NCBI GenBank assembly: GCA_018268935.1
Contig: JAFDVS010000089.1
Coordinates: forward strand, 566 to 59,190
DNA length: 58,625 nucleotides
Source: Acidobacteriota bacterium
Lineage (GTDB): Bacteria; Acidobacteriota; Terriglobia; Bryobacterales; Bryobacteraceae
Direction: 5' to 3'
Position numbers and translations under genes: made by a program. This document shows positions 1-9,665 of the stretch, in pieces. The notes beneath the pieces were generated by a model. It saw nothing but the letters and a program-made list of their open reading frames with translations, ran no database searches and had not been told where the DNA came from. Every line of letters starts with the position of its first letter. Position 1 is the first letter of the stretch.

Positions 1-52
1 AGCGACGCTGCAGTGCCCACCCATCCTGCTTGATGGCCACGATGATTTTCAT
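1..52 (-). CDS. 5' end of an unidentified gene downstream of fabF
   Basis: Only the first 17 codons lie in the window; the gene runs off the left edge. The ATG at 52 is preceded by a good GAGGAG ribosome-binding site at about 61-66, and fabF ends 59 bp upstream on the same strand, so it is probably the third gene of the acpP-fabF operon. The visible start is MKIIVAIKQDGWALQRR. The MKIIVAIKQ opening resembles electron-transfer flavoprotein beta subunits, but the rest does not clearly continue that way, so no function is assigned. Confidence 0.6.
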   Translation of the reverse strand, partial: MKIIVAIKQDGWALQRR

Positions 53-111
53 GAAATTGACTCCTCAGGGGCGCGTCCAGCAGCAATGCCGGGCGCGCGT
101 GCGTGCCGCCG

Positions 112-1353
112 TTACTTCGAGTATCGCTTGAAAATGAGGCAGCCGTTGGTGCCACCGAAGCCGAACGAGTTGCTCAACGCATAGTCGATCTTCATCGGCC
201 GCGCCACGTTGGGTATGTAGTCGAGGTCGCAGCCTTCACCAGGCGATTCCAGATTGATCGTGGGAGGAGCGATCTGATCCCGCAACGCCAGCACGGTAAT
301 GCCTGCTTCCAGACCGCCCGCGCCGCCCAACAGGTGGCCCGTCATCGACTTCGTGGAGCTCACCGCCAGCTTATAGGCATGCTCGCCGAAGGTACGTTTG
401 ATCGCGGTGGTCTCGATCTTGTCGCCCACCGGAGTGGAAGTGCCGTGAGCGTTGACGTAGTCGATCTGCTCCGGCGACAGCCCGCCGTCGCGCAGTGCGT
501 TACGCATGACGCGGAAGGCGCCTTCTCCATCTTCGGAAGGAGAGGTGATATGGTAGGCATCGGCGCTCATGCCGTAGCCGACCACCTCGGCCAGAATCGG
601 AGCATTGCGGCGTACGGCATGCTCCAGTTCTTCCAGAACCAGGATACCCGCACCCTCGCCCACCACGAATCCATCGCGATCTTTGTCCCAGGGACGTGAA
701 GACCGCTCCGGCTCGTCGTTGCGAACCGAAAGGGCGCGCATCGCCGCGAACCCACCGATTCCCATCGGAGTGACGCATGCTTCGGCGCCGCCGCAGATCA
801 TCACGTTGGCATCGCCGCGTTGGATGATCTTATAGGAGTCGCCAATGGCGTGCGCGCTGGTGGTGCAAGCCGTAGCAGTGGCCGAATTCGGCCCCTTGGC
901 GCCGGTGCGGATCGACACATAGCCCGACGCCAGATTGATGATCGTCGCCGGAATAAAGAACGGTGAGATGCGGCTCGGGCCGCGTTCCAGCAGGGTGCGG
1001 TGCTCGCGTTCGATTACCTCGAACCCACCAATGCCGCTGCCGATGTACACACCGGCCATCTCCGCGTCTTCGGGGGCGATCTTCAACTGCGCCATTTCCA
1101 TGGCGAATTCGCTGCCGGCGATTCCGACCTGGATGAACCTTCCCATTTTTTTGACTTCTTTTTTGTCGATCCACCGGAGCGGATCGAAGTCCTTCACCTC
1201 GCCAGCAATCTGGCAGGCAAAGGCCGAGCAGTCAAACTGGGTGATGCGCTGGATTCCGCTTTTACCGGCTCGCAACGCGGTCCAGGTCTCTTCTGTTCCG
1301 ATACCCAGCGCCGACACAAGGCCGACGCCAGTCACTACCACTCTTCGTGACAA
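112..1353 (-). CDS. fabF: 3-oxoacyl-ACP synthase II (KAS II)
   Basis: Condenses malonyl-ACP with acyl-ACP in the cytoplasmic elongation cycle of type II fatty acid synthesis. The 413-aa length is normal for FabF. The thiolase-fold active site is complete: nucleophile Cys163 in TACTTSAHA, His303 in NAHGTSTPVGD, Lys335 in STKSMTGH and His340. The glycine-rich C-terminus SFGFGGTN is also present. The start MSRRVVVTGVGLVSALG matches the family N-terminus. It follows acpP by 37 bp on the same strand, the usual acpP-fabF order, so the two are almost certainly co-transcribed. Confidence 0.97.
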   Translation of the reverse strand: MSRRVVVTGVGLVSALGIGTEETWTALRAGKSGIQRITQFDCSAFACQIAGEVKDFDPLRWIDKKEVKKMGRFIQVGIAGSEFAMEMAQLKIAPEDAEMAGVYIGSGIGGFEVIEREHRTLLERGPSRISPFFIPATIINLASGYVSIRTGAKGPNSATATACTTSAHAIGDSYKIIQRGDANVMICGGAEACVTPMGIGGFAAMRALSVRNDEPERSSRPWDKDRDGFVVGEGAGILVLEELEHAVRRNAPILAEVVGYGMSADAYHITSPSEDGEGAFRVMRNALRDGGLSPEQIDYVNAHGTSTPVGDKIETTAIKRTFGEHAYKLAVSSTKSMTGHLLGGAGGLEAGITVLALRDQIAPPTINLESPGEGCDLDYIPNVARPMKIDYALSNSFGFGGTNGCLIFKRYSK

Positions 1354-1390
1354 GCTGCTTCTTCCGTTTTCTTGATTCCAGAAACGAGGG

Positions 1391-1627
1391 TTACTTCTTC
1401 GATTTGTTTTCGATGTAGTCGATGGCGTCCTTCACCGTGCTGATCTTCTCGGCATCCTCGTCCGGGATATCGATATTGAACGCTTCCTCGAAAGCCATCA
1501 CCAATTCCACGATGTCCAGCGAATCAGCGCCGAGGTCGTCGACGAAAGAGGCGGTGGAATCCACCTGCGCCTCATCAACGCCCAACTGCTCGACGATAAT
1601 CTGCTTCACCTTTGCTTCAATGGACAT
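1391..1627 (-). CDS. acpP: acyl carrier protein
   Basis: Carries growing acyl chains on a 4'-phosphopantetheine arm for fatty acid and lipid synthesis. The product is 78 aa, acidic, and has the DSL modification site (Ser36 in LGADSLDIVELVM). The frame stays open further upstream, but the start at 1627 is preferred because it gives the canonical ACP N-terminus MSIEAKVKQIIVEQLGV and has a GGAGG ribosome-binding site 5 nt upstream. It is the first gene of an acpP-fabF operon. Confidence 0.97.
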   Translation of the reverse strand: MSIEAKVKQIIVEQLGVDEAQVDSTASFVDDLGADSLDIVELVMAFEEAFNIDIPDEDAEKISTVKDAIDYIENKSKK

Positions 1628-1652
1628 GTATCCTCCAGGGGTTACTCGCTCG

Positions 1653-1682
1653 ATGATAGCGGCTGACAGGGCCGTGGCGCAA
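1653..1682 (-). promoter_or_regulatory. putative sigma-70-type promoter of acpP
   Basis: Reading the minus strand, TTGCGC (1682-1677) and TATCAT (1658-1653) are separated by 18 bp. Transcription would begin about 20 nt before the acpP start codon, leaving room for its GGAGG site. Based only on match to the general -35/-10 consensus. Confidence 0.45.
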
Positions 1683-1748
1683 CCGCCCGATCCGTAACGC
1701 CGCACAAAGCGCCTATTCTAGCCTAAATTGGGCATGGCGCGCCCGCTT

Positions 1749-3863
1749 TTATTCCACGCGCACCCATCGTCTGCTCCGGGTCGGCTCAAGGCCCGCCACT
1801 TCCGCTGTGGCCATCAGTTCCGTTTCGCCTATCGCCGCCGGCGCCGCCAGCCGTACATTCCAGGTTTGTGCTCCCAGCGGCGGAAGCTCAACCTCCACCA
1901 TTCGCGATTCCCCACCGCGGAACGACAATGTCAACTTCCCTTTCCGGGCCACCGGATCGTCATTCACCATCATCACGCTGTAGCTGCGCTGCTCACCGGC
2001 GTGTAGCCGTTGACCCCAGAAGTTGATGTAAACTCCCAGCGGTCGGAATGCTTCCTTCATCCACTCCGCGAAATGCGGCTCCAATTCCAACGTCTCCACA
2101 TCGCGCCAATGGTCCCCGGTTTTCACTCCCGGATACGAGCAAGTCAGCCAGGTAAAATGCAGCACACCGGCGAAATTGCGGTGCGCGCGCCAGAACTCCG
2201 TCAATCCCGCGAGCCAGTAGGCGTAGTAGCGGAACCGCTGTTCGGGCGTGGCATCTTTGCCCAACAGTTTCTCGTAGACCGCCTCCGTCAGCAGCGTCGG
2301 AGTCCCATCCCGCCTCAGCCACAGCCATCCATATTCATTCAGAATCACTGCATGCGCCGATGGATGCCCGGCGTTGGTTGTCTTTGCGCCGGTCATCTGT
2401 TCCAGCTCCGTCATCGCGAACGTGCCGTTGCCACGCAGCCGCGAGAACAGGTACGGATGATCTTCCACCGGATCGTCTGGCCCCGATGGCACCGAATAGC
2501 CGTTGTCCCACGGCCGGCCGGACAGATCGAGTTTGCGCACCATGGGGATCACACGCTCGCGCAACATGTCCGAGTCCGTCTCGTTCGACGCATCCCAGAT
2601 CGCCACTGAAGGATGATTCCAGTGATCGCGCATCCAATCCCGGTACTGCGCCACCAGTTCCTCCTCGCGATACGGCGGAAAATACTGCCGTCCATTCCAG
2701 ATGAAGAATTCGTTCTGGATCAGCAATCCTGCTTCATCGGCCAGATCGAACCAGAAATCAGGCGCTGGCCCGATGCAGAACCGGAACGCATTCCAGTGAA
2801 ATTGTTTCGGCAGGTCCACCAGCAATCGCTTCACCCACGCCCGATCCCAGGGATGCTGCTTCGCCAGCGGATCTTCGAAGAACCGGTGCAGGGTGATATT
2901 TGATCCGCGCAGGAAATACGGCTTCCCATTCAAGAAGGCGCGCTTGGTAGTGGTATCGAAGCGAAACTCGCGAAACCCGAACCGGGTGTCGAGTACATCG
3001 GCGTCCGCAGTGGTTCGCATCGTGTACAAATGGGGATCTTCGGGCGACCAGAGGTGCGGCTGCGCCAAGCGCACGGTGTCCCGTACCGCTACGGATTCGC
3101 CCGCCGGTACAGCAACAGTCCTCGACGGAGTAGTATCGCCAGCCAGTGTGTGCCGCACCACCACTCGCGCCAGCGCCCCGCCCCGATTTCTCAATGTCGT
3201 CTCAATGATGACGCTCGAATCTGCAATCCGCGGCGCTACCTGCACGTGTTCGAGATACACATCCGACGGAAGTACAAGCAAATCCACATCGTCGTAAATC
3301 CCCGGAGTCCATTTGTACTTCTCAAAATCCGTGCCTGCTGGCGACCATACCGGAAGCACGGCTGGATGCGCACCAATCCTGATCAGCAATTCATTCTTCA
3401 CGCCCCAGCGGACGGCATCGGTCAAATCAAAATACGACGCAGAAAAGCACGCCCGCGCATCGCCCACGTGCTTCCCGTTCACATATACGGAAAGCCCGAA
3501 CTGCGCTTTGCGAACGCGCAGCAGAAGCCGTGCCGCGCGCTGCGGAGCATCGAAGCTGCGTTTGTACCAAAGATGATTGCGCGTCTGTCGCGACACACCG
3601 GCGTGCTGCACCTGCGCCGATTCCGGCAATCGCCGTTCCCGAACCGACACTTGTATGAATTCCCGCGAGTCGAAGGCATCCACGTCGGTGAGCGGGGGAG
3701 TGGCTGAATGCGCCAACCCCGGCACCGGAACGGTATGCCCGAAACTCTGAGGAGGTTGAGGATCAACAGATTCGCCTAACTGCCACGTACCGTTCAGTGA
3801 GACAACTGAACGCGCGGCCAGCGAGGCAAGCGAAGAGACAAGAAGAAGTAGGATGAGTCGCAT
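1749..3863 (-). CDS. secreted glycoside hydrolase family 2 protein
   Basis: A 704-aa exported enzyme predicted to hydrolyse a beta-galactoside, beta-mannoside or beta-glucuronide; the exact sugar cannot be read from sequence. Residues 1-18 are a hydrophobic signal peptide. A jelly-roll sugar-binding domain follows (about 20-200), then an Ig-like domain (200-300) and a TIM barrel (300-610). The GH2 catalytic pair is visible: acid/base Glu428 in WDASNETD and nucleophile Glu510 in VILNEYGW. It starts 20 bp after the AlbA_2/ATPase gene on the same strand. Substrate is uncertain; family membership is firm. Confidence 0.9.
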   Translation of the reverse strand: MRLILLLLVSSLASLAARSVVSLNGTWQLGESVDPQPPQSFGHTVPVPGLAHSATPPLTDVDAFDSREFIQVSVRERRLPESAQVQHAGVSRQTRNHLWYKRSFDAPQRAARLLLRVRKAQFGLSVYVNGKHVGDARACFSASYFDLTDAVRWGVKNELLIRIGAHPAVLPVWSPAGTDFEKYKWTPGIYDDVDLLVLPSDVYLEHVQVAPRIADSSVIIETTLRNRGGALARVVVRHTLAGDTTPSRTVAVPAGESVAVRDTVRLAQPHLWSPEDPHLYTMRTTADADVLDTRFGFREFRFDTTTKRAFLNGKPYFLRGSNITLHRFFEDPLAKQHPWDRAWVKRLLVDLPKQFHWNAFRFCIGPAPDFWFDLADEAGLLIQNEFFIWNGRQYFPPYREEELVAQYRDWMRDHWNHPSVAIWDASNETDSDMLRERVIPMVRKLDLSGRPWDNGYSVPSGPDDPVEDHPYLFSRLRGNGTFAMTELEQMTGAKTTNAGHPSAHAVILNEYGWLWLRRDGTPTLLTEAVYEKLLGKDATPEQRFRYYAYWLAGLTEFWRAHRNFAGVLHFTWLTCSYPGVKTGDHWRDVETLELEPHFAEWMKEAFRPLGVYINFWGQRLHAGEQRSYSVMMVNDDPVARKGKLTLSFRGGESRMVEVELPPLGAQTWNVRLAAPAAIGETELMATAEVAGLEPTRSRRWVRVE

Positions 3864-3883
3864 GCCGACTTCAACCTAGCACC

Positions 3884-5896
3884 TCAGGAACGTGAACGCC
3901 TCCATTCCTCCAACCCTTCGGCGAAACGGGTTTCCCCGGGCAGGAGTTCGATCGCAGCTTTGTACGCCTCTTCTATTTGAGCGTCGGGTTTGCGAAGCCA
4001 GGATCGGACCTGGGCGAGATCAAACCAGCACCACGCCCGCCGAGCGCCTGCATCGGCAAGCAGTACGGCACGTTGCAGCAACGACTCTGCCTCGCTGAGG
4101 AGCTTTCGATTCGTGGCAACATCCCCCTTGCGACGCGCGCCTCCGGCAATTTTCATTTTGGTCTGTGCATACTCCTGGAGAAACTTCGCATCGTTCGCGT
4201 GTCGTTCTGCAAGCTTTGCAAGAACTCTGTGGGCGCCCTCATAGTCTCCGCCACGCTTGAGAAGCAATGCCTGATCTAACGATTCGCCTCCTACGTACAC
4301 TGGTGTGTCCAGCAATACATCCATGGCCTCAGCATTTCGCCCTTCTGACCGGAGTGCGGACGCGTAGCGTTCGAAGGGCGTGGTATTCGCATCCCTGCGA
4401 GGGTCGTCGCGAAACCGGCGGAACACCTCGCCAGCATCCACAATCTCGCCTGTCTCGGCGAGATATTGAATCAAGAGCCCAGCCACCGCCCCCGTAAATG
4501 GTTGGTCGGTATTCGCAACTCGCAATCGCTCTATCGCTCGCTGCTTCTCACCAGTCGCCCACAAATGCGCCGCCTCTCGAATTGCATGCAACGCCTGATA
4601 CTTCGGATGGGCCGGCAGTGTCACGCGAAACCATGTACGCGCATCATCAAACTCGAATACAGGTTCCCCGGACCCGTTTTCCTTCATGCTCCGCTTGATC
4701 TTCGGAATCCCACTGCTCCGCTTCTCCGCCAATTGCAGGTCTTTCAGGAACTCGCCTATGCGCGAGTTCCGAGCCGGAGCCGGAGCCACCGGCCGCTGCC
4801 CTGAAAAATGCTCTCTACTGATCCCCGCTACCGGCCCAGGATAGCTGATGATCTCCATCCTGCCCGGATAGAGATAGACCTTCGTTGGTTCCTCCTCCTG
4901 ATACGACCGGTGATAAACAGCATTCACCAACGCTTCCTCCAGCGCCGGATGCGGATACGCCACCACCTTCTCCACTTCCGGGACGTGGGCTTGCTTCCGT
5001 AGCACTTGCCCAGAGAGCGAATTCAGATAATTCAGAACCTCCTTCGCCTGGGTGGATAGCGGCCCAAGGAACGTGCGCTCCTCGATCGTATCCCCGCCCG
5101 CATCGTCGCCAAATTGCGCCACCTCGATCTTCGCTCCACGAAAGAAGCGTTCCGGATGTTCGTTGAAGAACAGCAACGCCACATTCCGCGGTGCGATGTG
5201 GCCGTTCATCCTGGCCACCAAATCCAGCCGTTGATACAAATCTATGTCCGATGGCCCGGAGCCGTTCTCGGCAAGTCCGCTTCGCACATCGGAGAGGAAT
5301 CTACGCACAAGAGTAGGTGAAATGTCGTTTACAGTGGCGTCAGAGTTCACCCTCGCGTCGAAAGGCCGCCGGTTCGTCAGTTCCAACAACTGGTTCAGGA
5401 GATCGCCACGTGCCTCCTCCGTCTCCGCGCCCCTCCGCACGTAGTAAACACGATCTTTGCTCTCCATCGTGGGTGGAGCCTTGTACGGTCGCGAATCCCC
5501 GGCAGGCACCCGGACAACGAGAATTGGTTTGTCTTGGTACACCACGCAAAACATGGCCACATGACAAGCTGGTTCAATCCGCTGGCACTGCCCACGAATC
5601 TCTTTCTGAACTGCCTCCAGGTTGCCTTCTAAACCACGCGGCGGAAGCAGAGGACGCCCTTGCGAGTCCTCAATCCCCAGGAAAATGTAGCCCCCGTTCA
5701 GATTCGGCAAGTCATTGGCGAACGCGCAAATGGTACGGGTGACGGCCTGCTTGATGTGATCATCCCACCCCGCTTTGAACTCCACTCTCACGTCTTCTGT
5801 CTTTGCGGGATTCAGCAGAACATCCAGATTGAAGGGCAGTAATTCCACAGAATCCTTACTGTACCGCACTCCCCCACGGCCCCCGCGTGACACCAC
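3884..5896 (-). CDS. AlbA_2 / ATP-binding protein with TPR-like tail
   Basis: A 670-aa protein with three recognisable parts. Residues about 25-190 form a Schlafen-type AlbA_2 putative nucleic-acid-binding domain (EFKAGWDDHIKQAV, GGYIFLGIED). Residues about 200-430 resemble the C-terminal GHKL-ATPase-like part of 'transcriptional regulator with HTH/ATPase' proteins (ALEEALVNAVYHRSY, EKRSSGIPKI). Residues 430-670 are helical TPR-like repeats. The role is unknown; relatives are described as regulators or, in some contexts, defence factors. The GTG start at 5896 has no clear ribosome-binding site, and a GTG at codon 11 is an alternative. Divergent from the sulfatase at 5945. Confidence 0.75.
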   Translation of the reverse strand: MVSRGGRGGVRYSKDSVELLPFNLDVLLNPAKTEDVRVEFKAGWDDHIKQAVTRTICAFANDLPNLNGGYIFLGIEDSQGRPLLPPRGLEGNLEAVQKEIRGQCQRIEPACHVAMFCVVYQDKPILVVRVPAGDSRPYKAPPTMESKDRVYYVRRGAETEEARGDLLNQLLELTNRRPFDARVNSDATVNDISPTLVRRFLSDVRSGLAENGSGPSDIDLYQRLDLVARMNGHIAPRNVALLFFNEHPERFFRGAKIEVAQFGDDAGGDTIEERTFLGPLSTQAKEVLNYLNSLSGQVLRKQAHVPEVEKVVAYPHPALEEALVNAVYHRSYQEEEPTKVYLYPGRMEIISYPGPVAGISREHFSGQRPVAPAPARNSRIGEFLKDLQLAEKRSSGIPKIKRSMKENGSGEPVFEFDDARTWFRVTLPAHPKYQALHAIREAAHLWATGEKQRAIERLRVANTDQPFTGAVAGLLIQYLAETGEIVDAGEVFRRFRDDPRRDANTTPFERYASALRSEGRNAEAMDVLLDTPVYVGGESLDQALLLKRGGDYEGAHRVLAKLAERHANDAKFLQEYAQTKMKIAGGARRKGDVATNRKLLSEAESLLQRAVLLADAGARRAWCWFDLAQVRSWLRKPDAQIEEAYKAAIELLPGETRFAEGLEEWRRSRS

Positions 5897-5944
5897 CCGC
5901 CCAACTGCGATATAAAGCAGGAATCGGAAAAGGAGCTAGACCTC

Positions 5945-7468
5945 GTGGAATCTCAACCCCGCCCATCCCGCCGCAAGATGCTCGGCCTGCTCGCCGGTGC
6001 TGCCGCCAGCGCCATCAACGTTCAAGGCGCGACACCGGATCGCCCTAACATCCTGTTCATCTACACCGACGATCATTCCTACCGCACCATCAGCGCCTAC
6101 GAAGACGCATACCCATGGGTCCGAACCCCGGCCATCGACAAACTCGCCAAGGAAGGCGTCCGATTCCTGGCCACCTACAACGGCGCATGGTGCATGCCGT
6201 CGCGCGCGACTTTGCTCACCGGTCACTACCAGCATGGGGTCGAGTCGATGAAGATGCAGGGAACGTATCCCGACAGCACCTACGACCCAACCAAGTGCCC
6301 CTTCTGGCCCAAGGTTTTCCGGGAACGAGGCTACGTCACCGCGCAGATTGGCAAGTGGCACACCGGCACCGACACAGGCTACGGCCGCGACTGGGATTTC
6401 CAACTCGTCTGGAATCGCCCTAAGTATCCGGACACCAGCCAGAATTACTACTACCACCAGCCCATCACCTACCAGGGCGGCAAGACCGAATTCCTTGAGC
6501 GCTATTCCACCGACCAATACACCGATTGGGCCATCGACTTCATGAAGGGCAACGGCCGCGACAAGAGCAAGCCCTACTACCTCTGGCTCTGTTACGGCGC
6601 CGTCCATTCCCCCTACCAACCCGCCGAGCGCCACAAAAAGGAATACGCCGGAGTCGATATCGACACACCCAAAGACATCTTCCCGCCGAGGCCCGGCAAA
6701 CCCGATTGGGCCCAGAAAATCAACATGTGGCAGAAGGATGCCAACGGCAAGCCCGTTGCAGCCGGTAAATCCTTCATGGATTGGGTTCGCCAATATCACC
6801 AGGGTGTCAACGCCATCGACGAAGGCGTGAAGAAGATCATGGATTACCTCGATCAATCCGGCGAGCGTAAGAACACGTTCGTCATCTTCACCTCCGACCA
6901 AGGTCTCGCCTTCGGCCAGCATGGCTTCCGCGGAGTGAAAGTCGCCGCCTACGATGCCAACATCCGCTCCCCACTCATCTTCACCATGCCCGGTAAGATC
7001 CCACAGGGAAAAGTCTGCAAAACACCCGTTGCCGGCGCCGACATCGTTCCCACCATCTGGTCGTTCGCCAAGGAAAAGCTCCCCTGGGAGATGCACGGCC
7101 GCGATCTCACACCGCTCATCATGAATCCCGAGAAGGGCTGGCGATACCCGGCCTTCATGACAGCCACCGGGCAAACCTACGGCTCCGACACCAACAGCAT
7201 CCCCAAAGGCGAAGGCGCCATGCACAACCAGGTGCCCTGGTACGTCATGATCCGCGATGAACGCTACAAGTACGTTCGTCCGCTGATCGAGGATCTCGAA
7301 GAGCTGTACGACTTGCAGAAAGACCCCGATGAACTGGACAACCTCGCCATCAAGTCTGAGCATCAGGCTCTGCTGAAAAAAATGCGGGCCGCGGCGATCG
7401 TGGAATTGCGCCGCACCAAAGCAGGCTTCGTCGACCGCATGCCACCCGTAAAGGAACGCATCGGCTAG
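5945..7468 (+). CDS. Tat-exported sulfatase
   Basis: Hydrolyses sulfate esters, probably of a sulfated polysaccharide or glycan, in the periplasm. The N-terminus has a twin-arginine signal (SRRKMLGLLAGAAASA). The metal-binding FIYTDDHS motif follows, then the C-x-P-x-R motif CMPSR at residues 83-87, whose Cys83 is the residue converted to formylglycine in this family. Length 507 aa is typical. The GTG start at 5945 is supported by an AAGGAG site at about 5929-5934. It is followed after 6 bp by the deiodinase-like selenoprotein gene, so the two are probably co-transcribed. Confidence 0.92.
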   Translation: MESQPRPSRRKMLGLLAGAAASAINVQGATPDRPNILFIYTDDHSYRTISAYEDAYPWVRTPAIDKLAKEGVRFLATYNGAWCMPSRATLLTGHYQHGVESMKMQGTYPDSTYDPTKCPFWPKVFRERGYVTAQIGKWHTGTDTGYGRDWDFQLVWNRPKYPDTSQNYYYHQPITYQGGKTEFLERYSTDQYTDWAIDFMKGNGRDKSKPYYLWLCYGAVHSPYQPAERHKKEYAGVDIDTPKDIFPPRPGKPDWAQKINMWQKDANGKPVAAGKSFMDWVRQYHQGVNAIDEGVKKIMDYLDQSGERKNTFVIFTSDQGLAFGQHGFRGVKVAAYDANIRSPLIFTMPGKIPQGKVCKTPVAGADIVPTIWSFAKEKLPWEMHGRDLTPLIMNPEKGWRYPAFMTATGQTYGSDTNSIPKGEGAMHNQVPWYVMIRDERYKYVRPLIEDLEELYDLQKDPDELDNLAIKSEHQALLKKMRAAAIVELRRTKAGFVDRMPPVKERIG

Positions 7469-7474
7469 AGACCA

Positions 7475-8167
<693 letters not shown>

Positions 8168-8614
8168 TCAGCGCTTCTCTTCGTGATCCCAGATCTCTTT
8201 CTTCAATGGCTGCAGCAGGCGCAACGTCAACAGCGTGACCACTGCCAGCACAATAGCGATGTGATACATCCCAAAGCCCACTGCCGCCCCCGCAATGCCG
8301 ATGCTCCAGATGCTGGCCGCCGTGGCTGTACCATGCACGCTCCCGCGATCGCGCAAGATAGCCCCGCCGCCCACAAACCCGATTCCGGTCACCAGCCCTT
8401 GCAGGATTCGCGAAGAGGCATCCGGACCCGATCCGGGAATGCTTGTGCCCACCAGTGCCAATCCACAACTCGCCACTGCCACGATCGGAAACGTCCGGAC
8501 CCCAGCCGTCCGCTCCTCCTTTTCCCGATCCCATCCAATGGGAACCGCCAGAGCGTAGGCCAGCACCATCTTCATTGCATCCGGCACCAGTGTGTTCAAC
8601 CAATTGGCATCCAT
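8168..8614 (-). CDS. MgtC/SapB family membrane protein
   Basis: A 148-aa inner-membrane protein with about four transmembrane helices. The family signature is present: AVPIGWDREKEERTAGVRTF in the first cytoplasmic loop and GIGFVGGGAILRDR after helix three. MgtC-type proteins are associated with magnesium limitation and modulation of F-type ATPase, but many environmental homologues are uncharacterised. It lacks the C-terminal soluble domain of the long MgtC forms. It runs tail-to-tail with the selenoprotein gene, and the two stop codons abut within TGATCA. Confidence 0.9.
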   Translation of the reverse strand: MDANWLNTLVPDAMKMVLAYALAVPIGWDREKEERTAGVRTFPIVAVASCGLALVGTSIPGSGPDASSRILQGLVTGIGFVGGGAILRDRGSVHGTATAASIWSIGIAGAAVGFGMYHIAIVLAVVTLLTLRLLQPLKKEIWDHEEKR

Positions 8615-8651
8615 GCTCCACCACCGACTTCACGATACACCCTCGCGCCCA

Positions 8652-9659
8652 TCACCGTCGACGCTGGAGTTGCCATTCGGCCTGCCGTGCCACCCACTGC
8701 TCTTTGTCCCTCGTTAACGCCCGCAGGGCCGGCTCGGGTGTGCTCCGGTTACCGGCGACCCCACCTCGCACCACGGCTTTTTCATGCTGTGCCAGCCGCT
8801 CCAATAAGGCGGCGGGAGTGGAGGGATTGTGCCCCAGATGCTGTGCCACTGTTGCGTCCGTTTCGTACGGCAGCCTCTCCAATATTTCCACTGGCGTCGA
8901 ACGGTTCCATGCCAATCCCCAGTCGACAAGATACCCGTGCGGCTCCGCCGCCAGCTTTCGCAGCAGTTCCACGGGAGTACGATGCTCCTGGGCTATATCT
9001 CCCCGCACGTACTCATTCTTCGAAGCGGCGAGTTGCACCAATGCCTCCCGCGGTGCATTGGGATTGTGGATCACCTTGCGCACCACGGCCAGTTGGTCGC
9101 GATCAAACATGTTGATCCACCCGTTCCGTTTCTCGTGCAGCCCGTCGTCGGGAAAGGTGGCGATCGCAAGCAAGCTCCCCGATGGTGTCTTCGGATTTGC
9201 GGCAATAGCAGACAGAAGAAAATAGTCCCGCTGTGGAAGCTTGGCGGCAGCAGCACGAGCAAGCACATCGCCATCGCTCTCCTTCTTCATCCGTTGAAAC
9301 TCCACGACCCGCCAGCCCACCAAGGCGGAGAGGCCAACCACCCCAACCACCACAATCAATGACAAGACACCCCTTATGCTCCGCGGTTCATGCCGGATCT
9401 CATGCGCCATCACACCAAACAAGGCGCCCACTGGCGCGGCCATCCCCATCGCCATCGGGATGAACAATATCCCGATAGCCGCGGTGGAAGACGTCGAATG
9501 AAAGATCGCGGCAAGATAAATGACTCCAGTCATCAGGGCTGCCGAGGCACTACCGCTCACCATCCAGCGCACACGCCGGCTATGCCAGAACGTCTTGGCA
9601 ATAATCACCAGAGCTACCAGCAATACAACCGGCAGCATGAAAAAGAAGGGAACAATCAT
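8652..9659 (-). CDS. membrane protein with C-terminal LRV-like repeats
   Basis: A 335-aa protein of unknown function. The first 125 residues hold about four hydrophobic segments. From about residue 150 there are five or so repeats of roughly 24-30 aa with the pattern N-P-x-T-P-x-x-L-L-x-x-L-A followed by VR or VA (NPNAPREALVQLA, HRTPVELLRKLA, NRSTPVEILERL, NPSTPAALLERLA, NRSTPEPALRAL). This matches leucine-rich-repeat-variant (LRV) or HEAT-like solenoids, which usually bind proteins. The solenoid follows the last membrane segment. It lies just upstream of the MgtC-like gene on the same strand. Confidence 0.75.
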   Translation of the reverse strand: MIVPFFFMLPVVLLVALVIIAKTFWHSRRVRWMVSGSASAALMTGVIYLAAIFHSTSSTAAIGILFIPMAMGMAAPVGALFGVMAHEIRHEPRSIRGVLSLIVVVGVVGLSALVGWRVVEFQRMKKESDGDVLARAAAAKLPQRDYFLLSAIAANPKTPSGSLLAIATFPDDGLHEKRNGWINMFDRDQLAVVRKVIHNPNAPREALVQLAASKNEYVRGDIAQEHRTPVELLRKLAAEPHGYLVDWGLAWNRSTPVEILERLPYETDATVAQHLGHNPSTPAALLERLAQHEKAVVRGGVAGNRSTPEPALRALTRDKEQWVARQAEWQLQRRR

Positions 9660-9665
9660 TCCCGC

